Shown here: in pieces, positions 48,186 to 57,921 of the stretch | How positions within the stretch are numbered: the first letter of the stretch is position 1 | Layout of the letters: each line of letters opens with the position of its first letter | The notes under the pieces: model-generated | Told to the model about the DNA's origin: nothing | The model's input: the letters and a program-made list of their open reading frames with translations, nothing else | Databases searched by the model: none | Translations under genes and position numbers: made by a program | Assembly (NCBI RefSeq): GCF_018294505.1 | Contig: NC_057800.1 | Span: 476,195,037 to 476,259,036 of the forward strand | Length of the DNA: 64,000 bases | Direction: 5' to 3' | Origin: Triticum aestivum | Lineage: Eukaryota > Streptophyta > Magnoliopsida > Poales > Poaceae

Positions 48186-48566
48186 NNNNNNNNNNNNNNN
48201 NNNNNNNNNNNNNNNNNNNNNNNNNNNNNNNNNNNNNNNNNNNNNNNNNNNNNNNNNNNNNNNNNNNNNNNNNNNNNNNNNNNNNNNNNNNNNNNNNNNN
48301 NNNNNNNNNNNNNNNNNNNNNNNNNNNNNNNNNNNNNNNNNNNNNNNNNNNNNNNNNNNNNNNNNNNNNNNNNNNNNNNNNNNNNNNNNNNNNNNNNNNN
48401 NNNNNNNNNNNNNNNNNNNNNNNNNNNNNNNNNNNNNNNNNNNNNNNNNNNNNNNNNNNNNNNNNNNNNNNNNNNNNNNNNNNNNNNNNNNNNNNNNNNN
48501 NNNNNNNNNNNNNNNNNNNNNNNNNNNNNNNNNNNNNNNNNNNNNNNNNNNNNNNNNNNNNNNNNN
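48186..48566. other. Assembly gap (381 N)
   Basis: Run of N just downstream of the glutaredoxin 3' side. Content unknown. Confidence 0.95.
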
Positions 48567-48754
48567 CGCTAGCTGTCTGTTTCTTTTTTTCTCATATAAA
48601 TATATTTTTTGAGAAAAAAATTAGCACACCATTAAAGAAACCCAAAATCCTAGAGTAAATCGGCCGCGGTGTAAACTTCGATCCGACGGCCAGGATTAAA
48701 CCGCGGCACCGTCTTCTGACGAAAGGAAACTAAGGAAAGGAAGGAAGGGTCCGA

Positions 48755-49171
48755 TCAGAGCCAGAGGGCGCCGGCCTTCTTGAGGATGGGCACGAGCTCG
48801 CCGGAGATGTGGACGGCCATGAGGCGATCGAGGCCTCCGAGGAGCTTCCCGCCGACGAAGACCGCCGGGAGCGCCGCTGCCTCCCCACCGTCCGGCACGA
48901 CCCCGGCGAGCGCGGCCTCGTCGGCGACCTCGTGCACGGCGGGGTTGACCCCGAGCCCCTGCAGCAGCCGCTTCACCACGTGGGTGAGGCAGCAGGCCCG
49001 CCTCCCCACCACCACGACCGGGCTCTCCGACACCGCCCTCTCAACCCCCGCCGCGTCCTCCCGGGACGCCGCCGCCTCCGCGGTCTCCGCCTTGACGGCC
49101 ACGGCCGGCTCCGCCGCCGGCGACGGGCGGGCCCAGGGCCGGGTGCTGCTGTAGGGGATTGCTTGGTACAT
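48755..49171 (-). CDS. CC-type (ROXY-class) glutaredoxin
   Basis: 138 codons, intronless, the usual length and structure for grass CC-type glutaredoxins. It opens MYQAIPYSS, has a poorly conserved Ala/Glu-rich linker (residues about 15-50), then the thioredoxin-fold core: VVVVGRRACCLTHVVKRLL with the active site CCLT at residues 60-63, cis-Pro 102 in LPAVFVGG, and the C-terminal ALWL (135-138). Glutaredoxins use glutathione to reduce or deglutathionylate thiols. The land-plant CC class binds TGA bZIP factors, for which the ALWL end is needed, and tunes development and defence in nucleus and cytosol. CCLT lacks the third Cys or Ser often seen. GC-rich codons mark it as a host gene among transposons. 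It is the only intact known-family gene here. Confidence 0.93.
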   Translation of the reverse strand: MYQAIPYSSTRPWARPSPAAEPAVAVKAETAEAAASREDAAGVERAVSESPVVVVGRRACCLTHVVKRLLQGLGVNPAVHEVADEAALAGVVPDGGEAAALPAVFVGGKLLGGLDRLMAVHISGELVPILKKAGALWL

Positions 49172-49480
49172 TGCGCACCACTACGTGGATGCTCCCGACC
49201 TTCCCTCTTTTCCCTGTCTTGCGCCGGTGTGTGGTTCGTGTGCACGATGGCTGGGCGTCTGTGTGATGGCTTGGGGAGGCGAAGGGGCCCGATATATACA
49301 GGGAGGAGGGAGGTGAGGTGGGAAGGTGACGACAGCACGGCGGTAGTATGCGGGACCCGCAGGACGCGGGGGAGCTTTCCGCGGGGACTGCACAGCACAC
49401 GAGTTGTCGCGGGGAGTGACGTGGAGGGGCGTCAGCCGCTGTCGGGGCCGCCGGATCCGTGACGACAGCTGCTGCGACGC
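49172..49480 (-). promoter_or_regulatory. Glutaredoxin promoter with TATA box and TGACG cores
   Basis: On the minus strand a TATATA box lies at 49298-49293, about 120 bp before the ATG, in CTGTATATATCGGGCCC context. Four TGACG or CGTCA cores, the binding core of TGA-type bZIP factors, lie at 49327-49331, 49417-49421, 49430-49434 and 49460-49464. The middle two face each other within 18 bp. The TATA call is good; control by TGA factors is inference. Confidence 0.55.
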
Positions 49481-49810
49481 GGACGGCGGCGTTGCAGTTG
49501 GGAGTCAAATCATGGGTGTGGGCAGCGCCGCGGAACAGCGAACGATGCGCGGGCTGAAAGGGTCTCACCGGACCGGAGTGTGGAATTTCGGGCGTTTGGC
49601 CGGTGGATGTTGTTTTCCTTGGCTCTGGCTTTGTTGAGCATCACCAAGGTCCTTTCTGGAGGACAACACTGTCCGGTCTCGTGTCCTGAATTCAGATTCT
49701 TCGTGTTGGCCTCCTGAATTCAGATTCTTCGTGTTACTTGACTTGTATTTTTCCCGCACCGACTCTCTCTGACTTGATCAAGTTACTAGTACATTAGAGT
49801 TGAGAGGCAC
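49481..49810. other. Upstream flank of the glutaredoxin, no gene seen
   Basis: Single-copy-looking sequence with a short direct repeat (CCTGAATTCAGATTCTTCGT at 49685 and again at 49712, spaced 27 bp). No coding or RNA gene noticed. Confidence 0.4.
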
Positions 49811-49875
49811 ACTAGTGGTGGGAGCACAAATCACTGGTGCGGATAAAAAAAAATTCCATCGAATTGGGACTTTAT

Positions 49876-50592
49876 TCAACGAAATATTATCTGGTTACAA
49901 TCTGCCCGTAGGTTGCTAATGACAAAATCTGGGCTTTGATCAAGCCAACTATCCATACCCTCAAACGTACAAGCACATTGAGCACATTGGTGGGCCGGGA
50001 AATTCAGGTCCCTACCAACATGATGAACCGAAAACAAAAAAAAACTAGGCATAACATCCTCCAATTCTTGTAAGACAGGCGCCGCAATCAAACATGAATT
50101 TTGATGTGAGTTCCATAGTTTAACAAGATCCAGGCAGTCAACCTCCATGATCACATGTGAATACTCGCGCAAATGGGCGAAGATCACCCCTTCTCTCATA
50201 GCCAGTAGCTCGACCACGAATGTGTCGGAAACTCCTGGCAAGGGCTTACACCATGCACCAAGAAACAATAGGTGAGATTGGGTCATGCAGCCTTGGCAGG
50301 CAAAGATTAAATCTATCCCTTGCTGCAATCCAAAATTTTTAGCATATATACATGAAATGAGACCATGCATCAAGTCCTCCCCCATAGCGTGACAGATGTC
50401 ACATATGCGAAGTGGTTTAATATGTCCATACTTCAATGTTTTGGAGTCCGGTAATATGTCGCGGAGCACCCGCCATATGACATTCAGTTTCCAAAATGCA
50501 GACCACAACTGTTTATTTGTCATTGAAGTTTCTGTAATCGTCCCTTCCTCTAGAGAGCTCAGCTTATTACGAGTCATGAGAGATCGGTACAC
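49876..50592 (-). pseudogene. LINE zf-RVT plus RNase H domain
   Basis: A 238-codon open stretch. Residues about 28-85 have the zf-RVT pattern (LWSAFWKLNVIWRVLRDILP, then CDICHAMGEDLMHGLISC). Residues about 130-215 have the RVT_3 (PF13456-like) RNase H pattern with VVELLAMREGVIFAHLREY, VIMEVDCLDLVKLWN and HHVGRDLNFPAHQCA. This is the C-terminal end of plant LINE ORF2. There is no proper start, and the upstream part is in other frames. Confidence 0.75.
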
Positions 50593-51398
50593 TGACTTTA
50601 CAGTATAGTTGCCTCACTTTTGCCCATGTTAGGCTATCTTCTTCCCCAAATGGATTAAGAGGTATGTTCAATATGGCTTTTGCATCGGGGTGTAGAAAGT
50701 TCTGATGAACTAGCTCAATATTCCAACTACATGTGTACTCATTGATAAGTCTAAAACTTTGGGTAAAGGTGCAGTACCTAGATGCCCCATAGGTTTTAGA
50801 GATGCCCGAACCATCGCCGACCATATCAAGCCGATGTTCAGGGCCTTCTTGCCCACGATAATCGCCTTCCAGGTGGACGACACTCATGCAGGAGCTGTGG
50901 CGTGTAAAAACTTTGTATGTGGATAGTACTTGCCCTTCAGAACTCTTGCACAAAGGGAGTCAGGGTGGGTCAACAGGCACCAACCTTGCTTACCTAGAAT
51001 GGCAAGAATGAATGAAGGGAGATCCCTAAAACCCATCCCCATTTCACTTTTGGAGATGCGAGTTTCTCCAAGGAAAGCCAATGCAGAGATCACTTATCCA
51101 GATAGCTACCCCATCAATACTTTGCCATTGATGTTGAAACATCTTTGCAAACCTTTTTCTCAGTTGGAAACAACTCATACTATATGTAGGAATTGCATGG
51201 GCAACTAATTTCAACAAAACCTCGCGGCCTGCAGTTGGAAACAGCTCATACTAAATGTAAAAATTTCTCAGACCAACCCCGAACCTTACTTCCGTTTTGT
51301 TCACCAATGTGACTGAACGTACCACTTGTGATTCTTCCAATGGCAGTAGGCAGGCCCAAGTAGTGTTCAGAGAATGCCTCCACCGATATCCCGAGAGC
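50593..51398 (-). pseudogene. LINE reverse transcriptase C-terminal remnant
   Basis: Pieces in different minus-strand frames: HYLGLPTAIGR and KVRGWSEKFL (51437-51246), ISKSEMGMGFRDLPSFILAI with LGKQGWCLLTHPDSL (51093-50884), and the thumb-like region with NIPLNPFGEEDSLTWAK (to 50567). Matches the linker between RT and zf-RVT in plant LINEs. Frameshifts throughout. Confidence 0.65.
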
Positions 51399-52114
51399 AT
51401 AGTTTAAAAAATCGGACAAAACCGGCCGTCGGACCAAAAAAACAAAACCGATGATCCCAACGGGTTTTTAAGCACAGCGGACCGTTCGAACAATCGAATC
51501 GGAAAAATCCGGTCGAACCGGCCAGTTTTTCTAAAAAACGGCAAAACGGTCGGTTTATAGAAAACCAGATAGTTCGATGTCGTTTCCTAAAAAGCCCCTC
51601 AATCAAATCGTTTTCGTGCAAATAGGCTGGGGGTAGAATCGAAAAGGAAGAAAACCTTGTTTTGGTAGGCTTCCGGCCAATTTGGGAGCCTTTCTCTTGA
51701 TTTTGATCCCAGGCAAACCCCGTCGAGCGTAGTCGCCCTCCTCTGACGCGACCCTTGCCGAGCGCAGTGGTGCGGCGAGCCACGTCTCCCTCACCGCTCC
51801 ACATGGCAGTAGTAGGCCACTAGCCCACGCCGCCACTCCCTTCCTCCGCTCCAGTCAATTCAACCAGTCCTCCCTTCGGCTGCCTCCCTCCGTTCCAGAG
51901 TCCAGACTATGAGCACCCGAGCAGGAGGACCAGGACGCCTGACAGTCTGATTAAATAATTTCTTATCTATTGATTGGTGTATTTATTGATAAAATATATA
52001 GTATTTTATTGCTTCAAAAATCAAGAATCGAACCGGTGAACCGACGGTCCGACCGGTGAAAGCCTGAACCGACAACCTTACCAGTTCGATTATCGGTTTG
52101 GTTTTTTAAATTAT
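51399..52114. mobile_element. Foldback/MITE-like DNA element inside the LINE
   Basis: The left end GCATAGTTTAAAAAATCGG and the inverse of the right end, GCATAATTTAAAAAACCAA, form imperfect terminal repeats. The interior near both ends is rich in ACCGG and CGGTTTG words (AACCGGTGAACCGACGGTCC near 52030). LINE sequence lies on both sides. No clear target duplication was found, so the superfamily (hAT-like?) is uncertain. Confidence 0.5.
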
Positions 52115-52129
52115 GCATGAGAATAGTTT

Positions 52130-52437
52130 TTAGAACCTCTCGAAGGGCTTGACCTGTGTTTGCATTGAAGAAACCTGGAATCTTTTCTCGGTTCACTGCC
52201 TACCCGGAGCAATCGGCTTAAATCCAAAGAATGTGATTGAGTCTCTCTCCACTTTGGGCTTTGGCACCGAGAAAGATGACGCTATTGTCAACGAGTAATA
52301 AATGATTGCCCCGTGGTGCATGGATACTCACCCGATCCCCTGTAGTGACGTGAGGCCTTGAGCACAAATGAGGAAGAGATATGATGATAACGGGTCCCCC
52401 TGCCGTAACTCTAGAACCGTATAGACTGGTGGGGATG
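52130..52437 (-). pseudogene. LINE reverse transcriptase core remnant
   Basis: Minus-strand PLSSYLFLICAQGLTSLQGIG corresponds to the conserved GDPLSPYLF motif of non-LTR RT. The following FADD-type catalytic region has decayed with frame loss. Confidence 0.55.
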
Positions 52438-52440
52438 TTA

Positions 52441-53190
52441 GAGCATCTACAGCCAGACTTTGCAAATTCAGTCCTTCCAACGCATGTGGACGCGACCAGG
52501 CATATCCATAGACAGTGACCGGCCACGCCTCAAATTAGTCACTCTGTATCCGAGTTTCTCATATTTCAGCCCCTAGATCCATACAAAGCATGCAAAAAAA
52601 ATCCTACGTACTACCCTAACTAATTTTCGTCGTCGGAGATGTCCACGGCGACGGTGTCGGGCGCCTGCTGGACGGGCGAATAGAAGGGCTCTGGCTCATC
52701 CTCCTCCTGCTCGACCTCATCCATGTAGGTGAGCATCTCCGCCTCCTCCGCGGCCTGCGCCGTGGGGGGCATGGCTACTAGGCGGACGGGGAGAGTGGAA
52801 GTGGCGGCGGCGGAGGAGGACGGGCGAAGGAAAATGTGGATGATAGGGTTTCAGTGCTGCCGGTCGACATACATAGCCGGGCTAGGCACTATGCTGCCCG
52901 CTGAAGTGGCGCCACGTGGCAGCACTGGTCCGACGGAGAAGATGAGCTTCGGACCGCCGAGTTTCTGGGCGTTTCCGCGTGAGACCCCGCCGTCAGTCCG
53001 ACATGGCGGACGTGCCCGGGCGCTCCCATATCCGCCTCATATTTGGGCTTGACATGAGGGGTGCGAGTCAGCTTGGACGTTTAAGGACCATTTGATGCGT
53101 CTGTCTAAGCTAAAAATCGTGACCGATCAGTGACCGGGCGGGCCGTCCGGGTGTTTGAGAAGGGTTTGCAGCGCCGGTTTGTAGATGCCC
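52441..53190. mobile_element. PIF/Harbinger-type element, non-autonomous
   Basis: Ends GAGCATCTACAGCC and (inverse of the right end) GGGCATCTACAAACC, flanked on both sides by TTA (52438-52440 and 53191-53193), the 3-bp target duplication typical of PIF/Harbinger. 750 bp, no transposase. GC-rich interior with one short minus-strand frame. Confidence 0.8.
52620..52772 (-). CDS. 50-codon acidic ORF in the Harbinger element
   Basis: ATG at 52772, stop TAG at 52620-52622. It begins MPPTAQAAEEAEMLTYMDEV, continues with an acidic stretch (EQEEDEPEPFYSPV) and ends VAVDISDDEN. The leader upstream is pyrimidine-rich and GC-rich like a gene's 5' UTR. Codon use and composition look coding-like, but the length is small. 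It could be the first exon of a larger Harbinger gene or captured host sequence. No family recognised. Confidence 0.35.
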   Translation of the reverse strand: MPPTAQAAEEAEMLTYMDEVEQEEDEPEPFYSPVQQAPDTVAVDISDDEN

Positions 53191-53193
53191 TTA

Positions 53194-53725
53194 GACTAGT
53201 CATAATGGAGAGTAACATGCACTAGTAACATACACATATTCCTAGACTATATTACTACCTTCATAGTGGGTAGTAACTTAAGTGTGGTAACATGCAAAGA
53301 TTCATTTATTATGTTATAGACTCATATTGCATTGGGACATGTGATGTTACAGTAACTAGCTAAGTTACTACAATTACCTCTCTCCTCATTAATTCATTGC
53401 CACATAAGCAAATTTGCTGAGTTGGACTCGATGTTACTGCTGAAGTTACTACTCCCTCCGTTTTTATTTACTCTGCATATTAGAGTTGACTGAAGTCAAA
53501 CTTCGTTAAGTTTAACCAAGTTTATAGAAAACAATATAGACATCTATCATAATAAATCTATACGATGTGAAAGTACATTTAATAATAAATCTAATGTTGT
53601 TGATTTGTTATTGTATATCTTAATATTTTTGTATATAAACTTGGTCAAAGTTTGTAAAGATTGACTTTGACCAAAACTAATATACGAACTAAATAAAAAC
53701 GGAGGGAGTACCACTGTGGCTAGTC
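53194..53725. mobile_element. MITE with GACTAG ends, hosting a Stowaway
   Basis: The left end GACTAGTCATAATGGAGAGT and the inverse of the right end GACTAGCCACAGTGGTA form terminal repeats. The interior has repeated GTAACATG/TTACTA words. A Stowaway lies near its right end. The target duplication is not clear because the left side abuts the Harbinger duplication. Confidence 0.65.
53452..53708. mobile_element. Stowaway (Tc1/mariner) MITE
   Basis: CTCCCTCCGTTTTTATTTAC at one end and its near-inverse at the other (AAATAAAAACGGAGGGAG), 257 bp, with TA duplications at 53450-53451 and 53709-53710. CTCCCTCCGT is the standard Stowaway terminus in grasses. Confidence 0.93.
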
Positions 53726-53864
53726 GCGGGAGGATCAATGGCAATAAATCCAAGTTACTTATATCCTCAAAAAGAAAGGTTACTACGTACGTAGGTGCGT
53801 GCGTACGTCCCAATATTTTTAGGGAAAAACTCCAAATGAGCAACTCCAAACTAGTGGTGGGAGC

Positions 53865-54400
53865 GATTCTAGAAAGGAATAGTTAGCAAGTGGGCAGCGT
53901 GAAAACTCCAATCGAGCATGTAGTACTTGCTAGGACTCTCACAGTGAGGTTCACACACACGCTCTGATTTTGAGGGGTGTTGCTGTCACGTACCTAACAC
54001 AATCCAATTGTGGCGAGAGCCGAAGTTTTGGACGCTGGGCGCCCAACGTTTCCAGGCGGAGTTGGCGTCGGCAGCACCATCGTAATGCAAGACGTCACTC
54101 GGTTTGGACCTGGATGGACATTGTGCGCTGGTTTACGTACTGCGTACTGCTGCTCTCCTACACCTGTTTCCAAGACAAGTTGGGCCTTTTCCAAGTAGAA
54201 TAATGCTCGCCAAGCTCAGCCTTTGTGGGTCTAATCGATCCATCTCGCGACACGGTCAGATTATATGTACGTAAGCGCGTGCATAGTGTATTGCCGCCAG
54301 TAGAGCATATACTACTAGCATGCATGTGGATCACGTGTGACGTCGCCTTTCTTGGCCTCGTTATATCTTGCTTGGCAGAAGAGACGTACAGCACGTACGC
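53865..54400. other. Intergenic stretch, no recognised gene
   Basis: Mixed-composition DNA with many ACGT words (GTACGTAC near 53785 just outside, ACGTACGT-like at 54268 and 54385). The small open frames on both strands overlap and show no domain. It may include the far end of the copia LTR that follows. Confidence 0.35.
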
Positions 54401-55370
54401 ACCCGGAACCTAGAAATTAAAAACAGTAATCATTGGAAATATGAGCAAATTACTACGAGATTTAATTTAAATAAATAAAAAATAAATCATGACAACAATC
54501 GCAGAGGTTAAACTAATTATGCGAACTAGCATAGTAGATGAACAGATCACACCTAGGAAACATACTAGAAACATGAATTTTACCATAATCTCGAACAAGA
54601 AGGATAAAATCACATACGGTGCAGCGGGAACAGCACCGACGGCGTTGACGTTGTCGCCCATGTCGTTGAGGATGAGGTTGCCGAGGTCGAGGAAGAAGTC
54701 GTCGTTCGCGAAGTCATCGCTGACAGCAGTCGCGCGGGTGCGCTCCCCGAAAACCTGATCACCCCTTTCCCGTACAGGATCGCGAGAGACGGGGTTCCGG
54801 AGGCCTGCTGTCCCTTATTCCAGTGCATGCCGAAAGGAGGGATGGAGAAGACTTGTTTGGCGGCGCAATGATCTGGAATGATGGTGCGAAACCATACGAA
54901 GCGGCGGCGGCTAGGGTAGATGTCTGCCTAACTATATAGTGCTGGCCGGATAGGTCGTGGGAGTAAACCCCACATCCGAGTCTTCACGACCCAAAAGAAT
55001 CGAAAATGGTTCAGTAATTAACGCGTCTGTTAATTATTAATTAATGATCCATTAATTTTTCCCGAGCAGCAAAAATATAGACAACGTGCATAGCTCTGTC
55101 CTTGGCTCGGTTCAATCCCGCAACCCGCGTCGTGACGAGGCGTGGCATGGCGCGAGGAGGAGGAGCGCGCGTGTAGGTCTCCTCTTCTTATGCTTATACA
55201 AGTGGTAAAAGAGCTAACCTTATAAAGAGGTGCAAGTCTCTCTCAACTTCCGTGGTGGGACTAAACTCTAGTCTCACTCACTTCACTCACATGTGTACAT
55301 GAATGGGCCAAGAGAATTTTAGAATTTTAGTTGGGCGTTGGGCCAAAGGCCCACTAGCAAAATTCCAACA
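54401..55370 (-). repeat. LTR of a copia-type element, reverse
   Basis: On the minus strand it starts TGTTGGAATTTTGCTAGTGG at 55370, has a TATA-like CACTATATAGTT near 54935, and continues through a GC-rich coding-like leader (DDFFLDLGNLILNDMGDN in one frame near 54700) to a GTATGTGATT donor-like site near 54615. The far end of the LTR is not resolved; 54401 is approximate. Confidence 0.5.
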
Positions 55371-55916
55371 ATTAATCCCCCACAAAGTCTCATTGGCACA
55401 TCTCATCATTTAGTTCCAAAACATTGTTTATATACCGGTGCTTAGTGGAGACTATGAAATTGAACTTACACTTAGAGTTTTATGCTACACTAGATCACAA
55501 CTTGAGTAGTGGATTATGCCTTGAACTACAAGTTTTCTGCGAAACTAGTTTCACACAAATTCTTGACCGATACTGGGCTGCCGCAAGGCTTCCCAGCGGG
55601 TGGAGCATATAAGTCATACTCCAGGGCCTTTCATGAATTTATTAGAGAACACCCAATTCTCACAGACTACGACGTTAACAGTCAAATTCATATAGGTGTG
55701 TTTCTCAGAGGATGCTATGCAGGACAACATCTTTACTTACACGAATAAGCCACTTGGAACACATTAAGATAAGTATCAACCTGCCATGCAGATCAGGAGA
55801 GTATTGCATCTTCATGGAGTGAGATAATTAATATAGGGATACTCTTCTCTCAGCTGACCAACAGCTTGTCTCCCACTTCTACTTCACGGGATCTCCGATC
55901 ACATAGAGTGGGTTAC
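55371..55916 (-). mobile_element. Copia 3' internal end with polypurine tract, truncated
   Basis: Next to the LTR start the minus strand reads TTTGTGGGGGATTAAT, a polypurine tract, so this is the internal 3' end and the LTR at 55370 is the 3' LTR. The remaining 500 bp is non-coding and is cut by the Angela LTR at 55917. Confidence 0.6.
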
Positions 55917-57921
55917 TGAAGGAAATATGACCTAGAGGCAATAATAAAGTTATTATTTATTTCCTTATATCATGATAAATGTTTATTATTCATGCTAGAA
56001 TTGTATTAACCAGAAACTTAGTACATGTGTGAATAAATAGACAAACACAGAGTGTCACTAGTATGCCTCTACTTGACTAGCTCGTTGAATTAAATATGGT
56101 TAAGTTTCCTAGCCATAGACATGAGTTGTCATTTGATTAACGGGGTCACATCATTAGAGAATAATTTGATTGACTTGACCCATTCCGTTAGTTTAGCACT
56201 TGATCGTTTTAGTTTACTGCTATTGCTTTCTTCATGACTTATACATGTTCCTATGACTATGAGATTATGCAACTCCCGATTACCGGAGGAACACTTTGTG
56301 TGCTACCAAACGTCACAACATAACTGGGTGATTATAAATGTGCTCTACAGGTGTCTCCGATGGTACTTGTTGAGTTGGCATAGATCGAGATTAGGATTTG
56401 TCACTCCGATTGTCGGAGAGGTATCTCTGGGCCCTCTCGGTAATGCACATCACTATAAGCCTTGCAAGCAATGCAACTAATGAGTTAGTTGCGGGATGAT
56501 GCGTTACAGAACAAGTAAAGATACTTACCGGTAACGAGATTGAGCTAGGTATTGAGATACCGACGATCGAATCTCGGGCAAGTAACATACCGATGACAAA
56601 GGGAACAACGTATGTTGTTATGCGGTTTGACCGATAAAGATCTTCATAGAATATGTAGGAACCAATATGAGCATCCAGGTTCTGCTATTGGTTATTGATC
56701 GGAGACGTATCTCGGTCATGTCTACATAGTTCTCGAACCCGTAGGGTCCGCACGCTTAAAGTTCTGTGATGATCGGTATTATGAGTTTATGTGTTTTGAT
56801 GTACCAAAGGTAGTTCAGAGTCCCGTATGAGATCGGGGACATGACGAGGAATCTCGAAATGGTCGATATGTAAATATCGATATATTGAACGACTATATTC
56901 GTACATCGGAAAGGTTCCGAGTGATTCGAGTATTTTTCGGAGTACCGGAGAGTTACGGGAATTCGCCGGGGAGTATATGGGCCTTATTGGGCTTTAGGGG
57001 AAAGAGAGAGGAGAGGCTGCGCGCCCCGCCAAGGCCTAGTCCGAATTGGACTAGGGGAAGGGGCGGCGCCCCCTCCTTCCTCCTCTTCTCTCTTCCCTTT
57101 CCTTCCCTCCTACTCCTACTCGCCATAGTAGAGGGCCGGCCCTCCCCTCCTCCACTCCTTTATATACGGGGGAGGGGGCACCCCATGGAAACACACAAGT
57201 TGATCAGTTGATCTTTTAGACGTGTGCGGTGCCCCCTCCACCATAATCCAGCTCGGTCATATCGTAGCAGTGCTTAGGCGAAGCCCTATGTCGGTAGCAT
57301 CATCATCATTATCGTCATCACGCCGTCGTGCTGAGGGAACTCTCCCTCGAAGCTCTGCTGGATCGGAGTTCGTGGGACGTCACCGAGCTGAACGTGTGCT
57401 GAACTCGGAGGTGTCGTATGTTTGGTACTTGGATCGGTCGAATCATGAAGACGTACGACTACATCAACCGCGTTCTCATAACGCTTCCGCTTACGGTCTA
57501 TGAGGGTACGTAGACGATACTGTCCCATCTCGTTGCTATGCATCACCATGATCTTGCGTGTGCGTAGGAATTTTTTTGAAATTACTACGTTCCCCAACAG
57601 TGGCATCCGAGCCAGGTTTATGCGTAGATGTTATATGCACGAGTAGAACACAAAGGAGTTGTGGGCGTGGGTACATACATATTGCTTGCTATCACTATTT
57701 GATTCTTGATTCAGCGGCATGGTTTGATGAAGCGGCCCAGACCGACATTACGTGTACGCTTACGTGAGACTGGTTCTACCGACGTGCTTCGCACACAGGT
57801 GGCTAGTGGGTGTCTGTTTCTCCAGCTTTAGTTAAATCGGATTCAATGACCAGGGTTCTTTCTAAAGATCAAAAAGCAATTATTATACCGCGTTGTGGTT
57901 TTTGATGCATAGGTAAGAACG
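55917..57921 (+). mobile_element. Angela-type copia 5' LTR and leader, truncated
   Basis: LTR 55917-57599 (TGAAGGAAATATGACCTAGA to TACGTTCCCCAACA, 1683 bp) with TATA-like CTTTATATACGGG near 57162, then PBS TGGCATCCGAGCC (57601-57613) and about 300 bp of leader. Gag-pol is absent because a reversed LTR starts at 57922. This full-length LTR supports the estimate for the gapped one at 26394. Confidence 0.88.

Larger units (their letters stand above)
49826..53849 (-). mobile_element. Decayed LINE with nested DNA elements
   Basis: Minus-strand reading gives LINE ORF2 pieces in order from high to low coordinates: RT core around GSPLSSYLFLICAQGLTSL (near 52385-52330), a KYLGLP-type motif (HYLGLPTAIGR, near 51370), MGMGFRDLPSFILAILGKQGW (near 51000), zf-RVT and an RNase H domain (50590-49880). 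The coding line is broken by stops, shifts and a foldback insertion. An exact 15-mer, ACTAGTGGTGGGAGC, flanks the block at 49811-49825 and 53850-53864 and may be its target duplication. Confidence 0.55.

Noticed and set aside
48809..49462. 217-codon frame antisense to the glutaredoxin
   Set aside because: Arg/Pro-rich shadow of a GC-rich gene; no independent signal.
51367..51836. Minus-strand frame of 145 codons in the foldback element
   Set aside because: Composed of the repeated ACCGG-rich interior; no recognised transposase motif.
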